DNA of 64,000 bases from positions 496,001 through 560,000 of the forward strand of contig CBDHFX010000002.1 in NCBI GenBank assembly GCA_965262845.1. The letters run 5' to 3'. How positions within the stretch are numbered: position 1 is the stretch's first letter; each line of letters begins with the position of its first letter. Shown here in pieces: positions 26,792 to 34,150 of the stretch. The DNA comes from ECT2AJA-044 sp965262845 (GTDB taxonomy: Bacteria > Bacteroidota > Bacteroidia > Flavobacteriales > ECT2AJA-044). The position numbers and the translations under genes are program-made. A model generated the notes under the pieces. The model did no database searches and was not told the origin of the DNA. It saw only the letters and a program-made list of their open reading frames with translations.

Positions 26792-27489
26792 ATGTAGCGA
26801 CCCATTTTCAGGATCTGGGGGTCATTGAATACAAAAAAGCATGGGACTATCAGCAGCGGCTGTTCGATGGAACCGTGCAAATGAAGCTAAAAAATCGCAG
26901 GTTGTCCGTGGCTGAGCGGCAGGCGACCCGAAACTACCTGCTTTTTTGTGAGCATCCGCACGTGTACACCCTTGGAAAGAGTGGTGATATGGCCAACCTG
27001 CTCATCAACGAAGAGAAACTCAGGGAAATCGGCGCCACCTATTTCCCGATCAACCGCGGAGGCGACATCACCTACCACGGGCCCGGTCAGATCGTCGCCT
27101 ATCCGATCTTTGACCTTGACTACTTTTTCACCGACATTCATAAATACCTGCGCTACCTTGAGGAAGTGATCATCAAAGTCCTCGGGAGGTATGGTCTGAA
27201 AGGCGAACGCTCGCCGGGTGAGACGGGCGTGTGGCTTGATGTGGGCACTAACCGTGCCCGAAAGATCTGCGCCATGGGCATCAAAACCTCACGCTGGGTT
27301 ACCATACATGGACTGGCCTTTAATGTCAATACAGATCTGGAATATTTCAATTACATTGTCCCCTGCGGCATCACTGGCAAGGCTGTCACCTCACTTGAAG
27401 CAGAGGTAAGGCAAAAAACGGATTACGAAAAGATCAAGAGAGAAGTCAGGGATGCCTTTGCTGAAGTTTTTGGTCTGGAATTCGTTTAG
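26788..27489 (+). CDS. lipB: Octanoyl-ACP:protein N-octanoyltransferase LipB
   Basis: This 233-residue enzyme moves octanoyl from ACP to lipoyl domains, the first step of lipoylation, and so serves E2 subunits such as the partner of the E1 at 12-14 kb. The family motif RGGDITYHGPGQ is present, as are the catalytic Cys in YIVPCGI and the Lys in GKAVTSLE about 14 residues later. Length is normal. Translational coupling to the upstream isomerase gene (ATGA) looks like shared expression rather than shared pathway. Confidence 0.95.
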   Translation: MNVATHFQDLGVIEYKKAWDYQQRLFDGTVQMKLKNRRLSVAERQATRNYLLFCEHPHVYTLGKSGDMANLLINEEKLREIGATYFPINRGGDITYHGPGQIVAYPIFDLDYFFTDIHKYLRYLEEVIIKVLGRYGLKGERSPGETGVWLDVGTNRARKICAMGIKTSRWVTIHGLAFNVNTDLEYFNYIVPCGITGKAVTSLEAEVRQKTDYEKIKREVRDAFAEVFGLEFV

Positions 27490-27632
27490 ATCCGGTCACA
27501 GCAAACCGGAGAAATGCACGTTACACGATCTGCTGAACTTTTTCGTTGAAAATGTAGTTGATCTAAAAAATACCTTGAAAAACACATATCCAACATCATA
27601 TCATGCTGGAATTGAGGACTTATTTACCTCCT

Positions 27633-28166
27633 ATGGTTATTAGAATTGCCGGGATCCTGACCCTTTGTGCCTTCGCTCATTCCTGCGACGATCCCTTTGC
27701 CTGTACCAAATGGCGCGATGAGCATATCGTGAGGGATTCCGCAATCCACATTCATGGGTTAACTAACGATACGATCCATCAATACGATACGTTGGAATTG
27801 GAAATTTCCTTCCTCCAGGCTGATAAATTCCGAAATCTGACTTTTTCGGAATGGATTCCCTTTCGTCCTTACTTTACTGCTGATTTTTTTCTAGGGAATG
27901 ATTGGACCGTTTATGAAGGGGCTTTAGATAGCTCCCTGGGCGTACAACTTAAGTTTGATCCCCAATTAGATCAATACCGGTTTAGAGCGGAAATGGTACC
28001 TGTCCGTCTTGGGAAATATGAGTTTAGCATGGTATGGGACTCACGTTTAGTGGAGAATCCGCATTGCAAAGGTAAAAGCCGTATTGCCGTAGTTAAATTA
28101 AACAAGCAATTTGTCCACGCTACAGATAGTACTCAGTCAAGTGCCTGGTTTTATGTCATCGAATAA
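27633..28166 (+). CDS. Small lipoprotein of unknown function
   Basis: 177 residues from ATG 27633 (MVIRIAGILTLCAFAHSC); the longer frame from 27603 is possible. The hydrophobic segment ends in a lipobox with Cys18. The rest is mostly beta (DTLELEISFLQADKF; KYEFSMVWDSRLVENPHCKGKSRIAVVKLNKQF), with two further cysteines that could pair. I do not recognise the family; it is not clearly GldH. Base composition is more AT-rich than in neighbours. It is a single gene between lipB and the sigma factor. Confidence 0.55.
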   Translation: MVIRIAGILTLCAFAHSCDDPFACTKWRDEHIVRDSAIHIHGLTNDTIHQYDTLELEISFLQADKFRNLTFSEWIPFRPYFTADFFLGNDWTVYEGALDSSLGVQLKFDPQLDQYRFRAEMVPVRLGKYEFSMVWDSRLVENPHCKGKSRIAVVKLNKQFVHATDSTQSSAWFYVIE

Positions 28167-28336
28167 TGTAATAATCCCACTTGGGGATAACGACGGCTGC
28201 TGCAGTCTGGAAAGTGGACACCTGATGGGGTGAGTGAGTAGAAAACCGCAACTGTTTCATATGCTTTTTAGCACCTAATACCTTTAATGAATTGTTAAAT
28301 AAGTTGCCATTCATGGCCATTTCGACCCTATTTGCT

Positions 28337-28344
28337 TAATTTTG
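28337..28344 (+). promoter_or_regulatory. TAnnTTTG -7 box of the sigma-crt operon
   Basis: TAATTTTG, a perfect match, lies 32 bp before ATG 28377, leaving a leader of about 25-30 nt. It is the only promoter-like element seen for the five-member unit down to the photolyase. Confidence 0.5.
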
Positions 28345-28376
28345 GATTGCAAACGTTAAACAGGCCTCCTGAAATA

Positions 28377-28883
28377 ATGACTGCAGCAGAATTCAGCAAC
28401 CTTATGGTTGATCACACCCAGTTCCTTAAAAGACTGGCGATTAATTTGACCAAAGATGCGGAAGAAGCAAACGACCTCACACAAGACACCTTTCTCAAAG
28501 CCATTGCAAATCAGGATAAGTACATGCCGGGAACCAACATTAAAGGCTGGTTGTACACCATTATGCGGAATACCTTTATCAATAAATACCGCAAACAGAA
28601 GTCCCGCAACACCTTTGTTGACAATACGGAGAACAGCTACTTCCTGAATCAGAAGGAGGCAAACAAGGAATCCAAAACAGATTCGGCTGTCAATCAGAAC
28701 TACCTCATAGAGCAGATCCAGAGCGTGGACAAGAATTACGTTGACACCTTTATGATGCACTACGAGGGGTACAAGTACGAGGAGATCGCTGAGATCCTGA
28801 ATATTCCGCTCGGAACAGTCAAGAGCCGGATCTTTCTTGCCCGCAAGAAGCTGGTAAAAAAGTTGAGAAGCTACCGCCACTGA
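28377..28883 (+). CDS. ECF-type RNA polymerase sigma factor heading the carotenoid operon
   Basis: 168 residues from ATG 28377 (MTAAEFSNLM). Region 2 (about 10-75: LAINLTKDAEEANDLTQDTFLKAI ... IKGWLYTIMRNTFINKYRK) and region 4 (about 115-165: YEEIAEILNIPLGTVKSRIFLARKKL) are complete. No anti-sigma gene is adjacent. It sits 6 bp before crtI; sigma genes are commonly found beside crt genes in Flavobacteriia, where they are thought to drive carotenoid expression. A light or oxidative trigger is inference. Confidence 0.88.
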   Translation: MTAAEFSNLMVDHTQFLKRLAINLTKDAEEANDLTQDTFLKAIANQDKYMPGTNIKGWLYTIMRNTFINKYRKQKSRNTFVDNTENSYFLNQKEANKESKTDSAVNQNYLIEQIQSVDKNYVDTFMMHYEGYKYEEIAEILNIPLGTVKSRIFLARKKLVKKLRSYRH

Positions 28884-28889
28884 TCGTTC

Positions 28890-30374
28890 ATGAGTTCCAA
28901 AGCAATTGTCATAGGATCCGGATTCGCCGGCTTATCCGCGGCCACTCATTTGGCTGATGCAGCCTTTGAGGTTACCATTCTCGAAAAAAACGATCAATCG
29001 GGCGGACGCGCACGTCGGTTCAAAACGGCTGGGTTCACTTTCGATATGGGTCCGAGCTGGTATTGGATGCCCGATGTCTTTGAGCAGTATTTCAGATCCT
29101 TCGGCAAGTCCGTATCCGATTATTATGAACTCCACCGCCTGGATCCATCGTACCGGGTCTATTTTGGCAAGTCCGACTACGTGGACCTATCGGCTCAGCC
29201 AGATCAACTATATGCGCTCTTCGAGCGGATGGAGCCCGGTAGTTCCACCAAGCTAAAGTCCTTTCTCGATGACGCCGCCTATAAATATGAAGTGGGGATC
29301 CATGACCTGGCCCGAAAACCGGGTCGGTCGCTGATGGAATTCGCCGATTGGCGTGTGGCGAAAGGAGTGCTTCAGCTGCAACTTTTTAGCTCGATCCAAA
29401 AGGTTATCCACAGGAAATTCAGTAATCCGAAGCTCCGTGCATTACTGGAATTCCCGGTACTTTTCCTCGGAGCTATGCCCAGGGATACGCCTGCCCTGTA
29501 CAGCTTAATGAACTACGCGGACATGATCGGAGGTACCTGGTATCCGAAGGGAGGCATGCATGAAATTGTACAAGCCATGGTATCACTGGCCGAGGAAAAA
29601 GGGGTCAGGATCCTCTACGATCAGGAGGTTACCCGCATCGCAGTTCACCGCCGAACAGCCAATCGGATCTGCACTGCCGAACAGGCATTTGAAGCCGATG
29701 TGGTGGTAGCCGGGGCGGATTATCACCATGTTGAGCAGACCTTGCTTCCGCCCGAAGGGCGTATGTATTCTGAAAAGTATTGGGAAAAGCGCAAAATGGC
29801 ACCTGGCAGCTTGTTATATTACCTTGGGATAAGTAAGCCTTTAAAGGGGCTACTGCACCATACCCTGTTCTTTGACGAGAGTCTGGATGAGCACGGCAGG
29901 GAAATTTATGAAGATCCCCAATGGCCTGCGAAACCATTGTTTTACGTAAGTTGCGTAAGCAAAACGGACCCGGGCAGTGCCCCGGAAGGTATGGAAAACG
30001 TGTTTATTTTGATTCCGACCGCGCCGGGACTCCAGGAAAAGGAAGGCGTGCGCAGGAAATACCTGAACATTGTTCTGGACCGGATCGAACGGCTGACTGG
30101 TCAGAATATACGCGACCATATCGTGTGCCAGCGCTCCTATGCGCATCGCGAGTTCATGGAGGATTACCACGCATTCAAGGGAAATGCCTACGGACTGGCC
30201 AATACCCTGGATCAGACCGCGATCCTGAAACCCGCGATGAAGAGCAAAAAAGTAAAAAACCTGTACTTTACAGGGCAATTGACCACACCGGGACCCGGAG
30301 TTCCGCCATCGCTGATCAGTGGCCAGGTCGTTGCGGGTGAAATCGTGAAGGACCTTAGAAGAAGAACCAGATGA
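28890..30374 (+). CDS. crtI: Phytoene desaturase CrtI
   Basis: This 494-residue FAD enzyme converts phytoene to lycopene at the membrane. It has the N-terminal dinucleotide fold GSGFAGLSAATHLADAAFEVTI (shown here as GSGFAGLS ... FEVTI) with EKNDQSGGRARRF, and the C-terminal bacterial-desaturase signature YFTGQLTTPGPGVPPSLISG. Length is normal. It lies 6 bp after the sigma factor and overlaps crtB by ATGA, so the three genes form one unit. Confidence 0.95.
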   Translation: MSSKAIVIGSGFAGLSAATHLADAAFEVTILEKNDQSGGRARRFKTAGFTFDMGPSWYWMPDVFEQYFRSFGKSVSDYYELHRLDPSYRVYFGKSDYVDLSAQPDQLYALFERMEPGSSTKLKSFLDDAAYKYEVGIHDLARKPGRSLMEFADWRVAKGVLQLQLFSSIQKVIHRKFSNPKLRALLEFPVLFLGAMPRDTPALYSLMNYADMIGGTWYPKGGMHEIVQAMVSLAEEKGVRILYDQEVTRIAVHRRTANRICTAEQAFEADVVVAGADYHHVEQTLLPPEGRMYSEKYWEKRKMAPGSLLYYLGISKPLKGLLHHTLFFDESLDEHGREIYEDPQWPAKPLFYVSCVSKTDPGSAPEGMENVFILIPTAPGLQEKEGVRRKYLNIVLDRIERLTGQNIRDHIVCQRSYAHREFMEDYHAFKGNAYGLANTLDQTAILKPAMKSKKVKNLYFTGQLTTPGPGVPPSLISGQVVAGEIVKDLRRRTR

Positions 30375-31207
30375 AAGCCTTGTATGACGATGTGAGCCTG
30401 CGCTGCAGCAAACTGGTAACACGATCCTACAGTACTTCCTTTTCGCTGGGGATCAGGTTGCTGAGCCGTGAATTGCGCGATCCGGTCTACGCCGTGTACG
30501 GATTCGTTCGTTTTGCCGATGAGATCGTGGACACCTTTCACGAGTATGACAAATGCGACCTGTTACAGTGCTTTCGGCAGGATACCCGCCGGGCGCTGAA
30601 TGAAAAAATTAGTCTGAATCCCATTCTCCACAGCTTTCAGGAGGTTGTCCACCGCTACAACATTGAACACGGGCTCATTGATGCCTTCCTGCATTCAATG
30701 GAGATGGATCTGGCCGGCCGCAAATATGATCAAAAGCGTTTTGAGGAATATGTTTTCGGTTCGGCAGAGGTGGTTGGGCTCATGTGCCTGCGCGTTTTCG
30801 TAGATGGTGACGAAGCGGAATACCAACGGCTCAAGGCCCCGGCTATGAAACTCGGAGCAGCCTTTCAAAAGGTGAATTTTCTGCGCGATCTCAAGGCCGA
30901 CTACGAACACCGGGGGCGGAGTTATTTCCCCAAAGTGGATCCGAAACGTTTTGACCATACAAGCAAGCAGGAGATCGAAGCCGATATCGATGCCGACTTT
31001 GCTGAAGCCGTCAAAGGGATCCGACAGCTATCCCGCAAGGCCCGGTTAGGGGTTTACCTGGCCTATATGTATTACACCCGCCTCTTCGGAAAGATCCGCA
31101 ATACCGAACCCATGGTGATCATGCAGAAACGCGTGCGCATACCGAATACCAGGAAGTACGGGCTTATGTTCGGAAGCTATCTCAAATACCGAATGAATTT
31201 GCTGTGA
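30371..31207 (+). CDS. crtB: Phytoene synthase CrtB
   Basis: This 278-residue trans-isoprenyl-diphosphate synthase joins two geranylgeranyl-PP into phytoene. Both Mg-binding DxxxD motifs are present: DEIVD in FVRFADEIVDTF and DLKAD in VNFLRDLKADYEHRGRSYFP. The start ATG overlaps the crtI stop. Its own stop overlaps a further ATG (TGATG at 31205-31209) that opens a 24-codon frame. No lycopene cyclase or hydroxylase gene follows, so the end product is made with genes elsewhere. Confidence 0.95.
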   Translation: MKALYDDVSLRCSKLVTRSYSTSFSLGIRLLSRELRDPVYAVYGFVRFADEIVDTFHEYDKCDLLQCFRQDTRRALNEKISLNPILHSFQEVVHRYNIEHGLIDAFLHSMEMDLAGRKYDQKRFEEYVFGSAEVVGLMCLRVFVDGDEAEYQRLKAPAMKLGAAFQKVNFLRDLKADYEHRGRSYFPKVDPKRFDHTSKQEIEADIDADFAEAVKGIRQLSRKARLGVYLAYMYYTRLFGKIRNTEPMVIMQKRVRIPNTRKYGLMFGSYLKYRMNLL

Positions 31208-31281
31208 TGGCGATCAAAGAAGTAATGTTGGTGGGCGATCAGGATCGGGTCGGATACGTGAACGAATGGCAGGAGCAATGA
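31207..31281 (+). CDS. Possible 24-residue microORF between crtB and the photolyase gene
   Basis: ATG 31207 overlaps the crtB TGA, and its own TGA (31279-31281) overlaps the chosen photolyase ATG 31278. The peptide begins MAIKEVMLVGDQD and ends NEWQEQ. Coupling at both ends is what one expects of a translated leader, a coupling peptide, or the trace of a lost gene. No homology is recognised, so it may be chance. Confidence 0.3.
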   Translation: MAIKEVMLVGDQDRVGYVNEWQEQ

Positions 31282-32600
31282 AGCCGGTGAATTTCTTTTG
31301 GCATCGGCGAGATCTGCGGGTAGAGGACAATCACGGATTGTATGAGGCCCTGCGGGCCGATGAGCCCACGGTACCCGTATTCATTTTTGACCGCAATATT
31401 CTGGACAGGCTTGAGGATCGGGACGATGCCCGGGTCACCTTTATCCATCAGGAGCTTCAGCGGGTGAAGGCGGCTTACGAGGCGGCGGGCGGATCCATAC
31501 TGATCGGTTATGGGAAGCCGGAGGAGGTATGGGCAAAATGGCTGGGGGAGTATTCAGTCACAAAAGTCTGTACCAACGAGGACTATGAACCCTATGCCCG
31601 GGAACGCGATGCAGCGATTGCCAGGCTGTGCAACAGGCACGGGACCTCGTTCCAGGCCTTTAAGGATCACGTGATCTTTGAGAAGGATGAGGTGGTAAAG
31701 GATAACGGGTCCCCGTATGTGGTATACACCCCGTACAGCCAGATGTGGAAAAGGCAGTTGCCGACCTGCTCCCTGAGTGGATATTCCTCCGAAAAGGAAC
31801 TGAACGGATTACTCCGGATGGATCCGCAGCCAATGGTGACATTGGAAGGCATGGGCTTTGAGAAAAGTGATCTTCCGATCCCGGACCGGGACCTAGATGG
31901 AAACATTGTCAAACACTATCACGAGACCCGGGATCTGCCTGCGAAACGAGGTACGACCCGAATGAGTGTTCACTTGCGTTTCGGGACGGTGAGTATTCGC
32001 GAACTGACCCGCAAAGCCCTGGCGCTGAACGAAAAATATTTGAATGAGCTGATCTGGCGTGATTTTTATCAAGCCATTATCTGGCATTTCCCACGGGTTG
32101 TTGGACATGCCTTTCGGCCCGGGTACGACCATATCAGGTGGGAGAACAACGAAGAGCATTTCAGGAAGTGGTGCCGCGGCGAAACCGGTTATGCGATCGT
32201 GGATGCCGGTATGCGCGAGCTAAACACGACCGGGTTCATGCACAACCGTGTTCGCATGATCGTGGCTTCGTTCCTGACCAAACATCTGCTGATTGACTGG
32301 CGGTGGGGTGAGGCTTATTTCGCAAGGAAGCTGCTTGATTTCGAACTGGCCAGCAACAACGGAGGCTGGCAATGGGCGGCCGGAAGCGGGGTGGATGCCG
32401 CGCCCTATTTCAGGGTATTCAATCCTGAGTTGCAGATGATAAAATTCGACCCGCAACGGGCATACGTGAAGCAATGGGTTACCGAATTCCAGGAATTGTC
32501 CTACAAACCGATTATTGACCACAAAATGGCCCGCCAGCGAGCAATCGAACGCTATAAAGAGGGAATCGAACGCGGGCGCGGCCGGCTGCAGAACTGCTGA
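31278..32600 (+). CDS. Cryptochrome/photolyase family protein (class I CPD photolyase-like)
   Basis: 440 residues from ATG 31278 (MKPVNFFWHRRDLRVEDNHG); ATG 31266 is an alternative 4 codons upstream. The N-terminal alpha/beta antenna domain (1-about 130) is followed by the FAD-binding helical domain: MWKRQLP, RFGTVSIREL, ELIWRDFYQ, GYAIVDAGMRELNTTGFMHNR (key residues Asp, Ala, Met, Arg, Leu), and NNGGWQWAAGSGVDAAPYFR. This matches blue-light repair of cyclobutane dimers; a cryptochrome role cannot be excluded. Pairing with crt genes is a known photoprotection grouping. Confidence 0.92.
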   Translation: MKPVNFFWHRRDLRVEDNHGLYEALRADEPTVPVFIFDRNILDRLEDRDDARVTFIHQELQRVKAAYEAAGGSILIGYGKPEEVWAKWLGEYSVTKVCTNEDYEPYARERDAAIARLCNRHGTSFQAFKDHVIFEKDEVVKDNGSPYVVYTPYSQMWKRQLPTCSLSGYSSEKELNGLLRMDPQPMVTLEGMGFEKSDLPIPDRDLDGNIVKHYHETRDLPAKRGTTRMSVHLRFGTVSIRELTRKALALNEKYLNELIWRDFYQAIIWHFPRVVGHAFRPGYDHIRWENNEEHFRKWCRGETGYAIVDAGMRELNTTGFMHNRVRMIVASFLTKHLLIDWRWGEAYFARKLLDFELASNNGGWQWAAGSGVDAAPYFRVFNPELQMIKFDPQRAYVKQWVTEFQELSYKPIIDHKMARQRAIERYKEGIERGRGRLQNC

Positions 32601-32624
32601 CCGGGCCAACCGAATTGCGCACAG

Positions 32625-33998
32625 TTACCTTGCCTTCATGATCCGGATCGTTTTACTACCCGAAGTTGTTTTGAGTTCAAGCAGATATGATCCGGCCGTG
32701 AGGCCGGCCAAGTTGAGACTGATCCGATCGGCTGGGCCGAAGGGTTCAGTATGCACGCATCTTCCGGTGAGGTCATGCACCGTGGCGTGGCCCGAAGTGA
32801 CTTTGCCCAGTTCCACGTGCACTTCCTGCGCAAATGGCATTGGATATACCTTCGCACTGAGTTCCTGCTCTTCAAGTGCGATTATGGAATCGGTGTTTTC
32901 ATAGAAGTAAAACGACGCACTGCTGTCAGCATTGTAATATTCGACTGTGAGCAAGTCCATATCCCCATCGTTATCCAAATCGCCCATTGATGGGAAGGCT
33001 TCTCCAGGAGGAATAAGGCCAAAGGGGTTGATCTGAGGCGAAGCAAATGCCGGCGATGCAGGCGAACCGGTGTTTTCATAGTACGCGAACTGACTGGCCG
33101 GACCATAATATACTGTGATCACGTCCAAATCACCATCCAAATCCAAATCTCCAACGACACTACCATTATTGTAATAACCCGGTAACGACACTGCAGGGAG
33201 ACCGAACGGGGCAGTGACCGGAGTTGAAAACATCGGGGAGTTTGCTGTTCCCGTGTTTTCATAGTAATAGAAAGCTCCGTCGTAATGATCAACGCCTAAA
33301 TAATCAACGTCACCGTCATCATCCATATCAACCAGCTGGCCAACCATCACACCAGGTCCGGATATACTAAGTCCGAACGGATCTACCTGAGCTGGCGCGG
33401 AGTACGCCGGAGCATTCGCTGTTCCTGTATTTTCGTAATAGTGGAAAAAGGTTTGATAGTTCAGGAAATCAAGAACCGGAGTAAGCAGGTCCAGATCACC
33501 ATCGTTGTCAAGGTCTGCCACGGCCCGCCAAACCGAATATGTCCCACTCAATCCGAACGGGTTCATCTGCTGGGGGCCAAAGGCCGGTGAACTTGCCGAA
33601 CCGATGTTTTCATAAAAGACCGGCTCTCCGTATTCGTATCCAAATCCAAGCACATCAAGATCGCCATCCTGGTCCAGATCAATCAGGGTTGGAACTATCA
33701 GCTCATCGTTTGTTCCCAGGGTTAGCCCAAAAGGGTTCTGAACGGGAGGCAAAAAGTTCTGTGCCTGGACTGCCGCCGTTCCAAGCAGGACGAATCCAAC
33801 AGTCGCCACGGCACGTTTCCATTCGCTCCGGCTGAAGTATCCGTATATCGCTTTATAAAGCTCTTTGACCTTGCGGGTCAGATGACTGCGCACCGAGGTG
33901 TCAAGGCAGTCCCATTTTCCATTTTGCCGCAGGCAATCAATTTGCTCGGACAACCGTTGGAACTGTCGCTTTTTACGCGCGTAGTGATTTTGTTTCAT
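32625..33998 (-). CDS. FG-GAP/VCBS-repeat secreted protein, array copy 1 (only copy with intact T9SS sorting domain)
   Basis: The product has 457 residues. The N-terminus is a basic 58-residue extension (MKQNHYARKKRQFQRL ... YGYFSRSEWK) before a hydrophobic signal ending in AAVQAQ (about 80). Five modules of about 60 residues follow, each with a calcium-loop-like DxDxDGDxD (for example DLDQDGDLD, DLDNDGDLD, DMDDDGDVD), a YYENTG-type strand and a closing NPFGL. A linker (EEQELSAKVYPMPFAQ) leads to a type A T9SS C-terminal domain (from about 385: DLTGRCVH ... LTAGSYLLEL ... KTIRIMKAR). It is predicted to be exported across the outer membrane and attached to the surface. Other array members lack this complete layout. 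Confidence 0.85.
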   Translation of the reverse strand: MKQNHYARKKRQFQRLSEQIDCLRQNGKWDCLDTSVRSHLTRKVKELYKAIYGYFSRSEWKRAVATVGFVLLGTAAVQAQNFLPPVQNPFGLTLGTNDELIVPTLIDLDQDGDLDVLGFGYEYGEPVFYENIGSASSPAFGPQQMNPFGLSGTYSVWRAVADLDNDGDLDLLTPVLDFLNYQTFFHYYENTGTANAPAYSAPAQVDPFGLSISGPGVMVGQLVDMDDDGDVDYLGVDHYDGAFYYYENTGTANSPMFSTPVTAPFGLPAVSLPGYYNNGSVVGDLDLDGDLDVITVYYGPASQFAYYENTGSPASPAFASPQINPFGLIPPGEAFPSMGDLDNDGDMDLLTVEYYNADSSASFYFYENTDSIIALEEQELSAKVYPMPFAQEVHVELGKVTSGHATVHDLTGRCVHTEPFGPADRISLNLAGLTAGSYLLELKTTSGSKTIRIMKAR

Positions 33999-34080
33999 GT
34001 CACTTTGATCTTATACGTTCGTGGACGCTTACTTCTCAAATTAAACTGTTGTACGCAAAAATACAACTTCCTCACCAAAC
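33999..34080 (-). repeat. Array spacer type A (upstream of copy 1)
   Basis: The stretch after the copy 1 start (ATGTCACTTTGATCTTATAC-type sequence through TTAAACTGTTGT) is near-identical to that upstream of copy 3 (38272-38345) and differs from the type B spacer upstream of copies 2 and 4. Confidence 0.75.
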
Positions 34081-34094
34081 GCCGCATACCATAC

Positions 34095-34136
34095 CTACTT
34101 CTTTGTGATCCGGATTGTTTTATTGCCCGAGGTTGT
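34095..34136 (-). pseudogene. 3' remnant of FG-GAP array copy 2
   Basis: On the minus strand this reads TTSGNKTIRITKK then TAG, the last residues of the sorting domain found at the end of copies 1, 3 and 4. It is cut off from its 5' part (36161-36740) by about 2 kb of GC-rich DNA. Confidence 0.85.
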
Positions 34137-34150
34137 CCGCCTGCCGACGC

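Noticed and set aside
28167..28336. Possible small RNA or riboswitch in the leader before the sigma factor.
   Set aside because: No conserved structure is recognised; only a -7 box can be supported.
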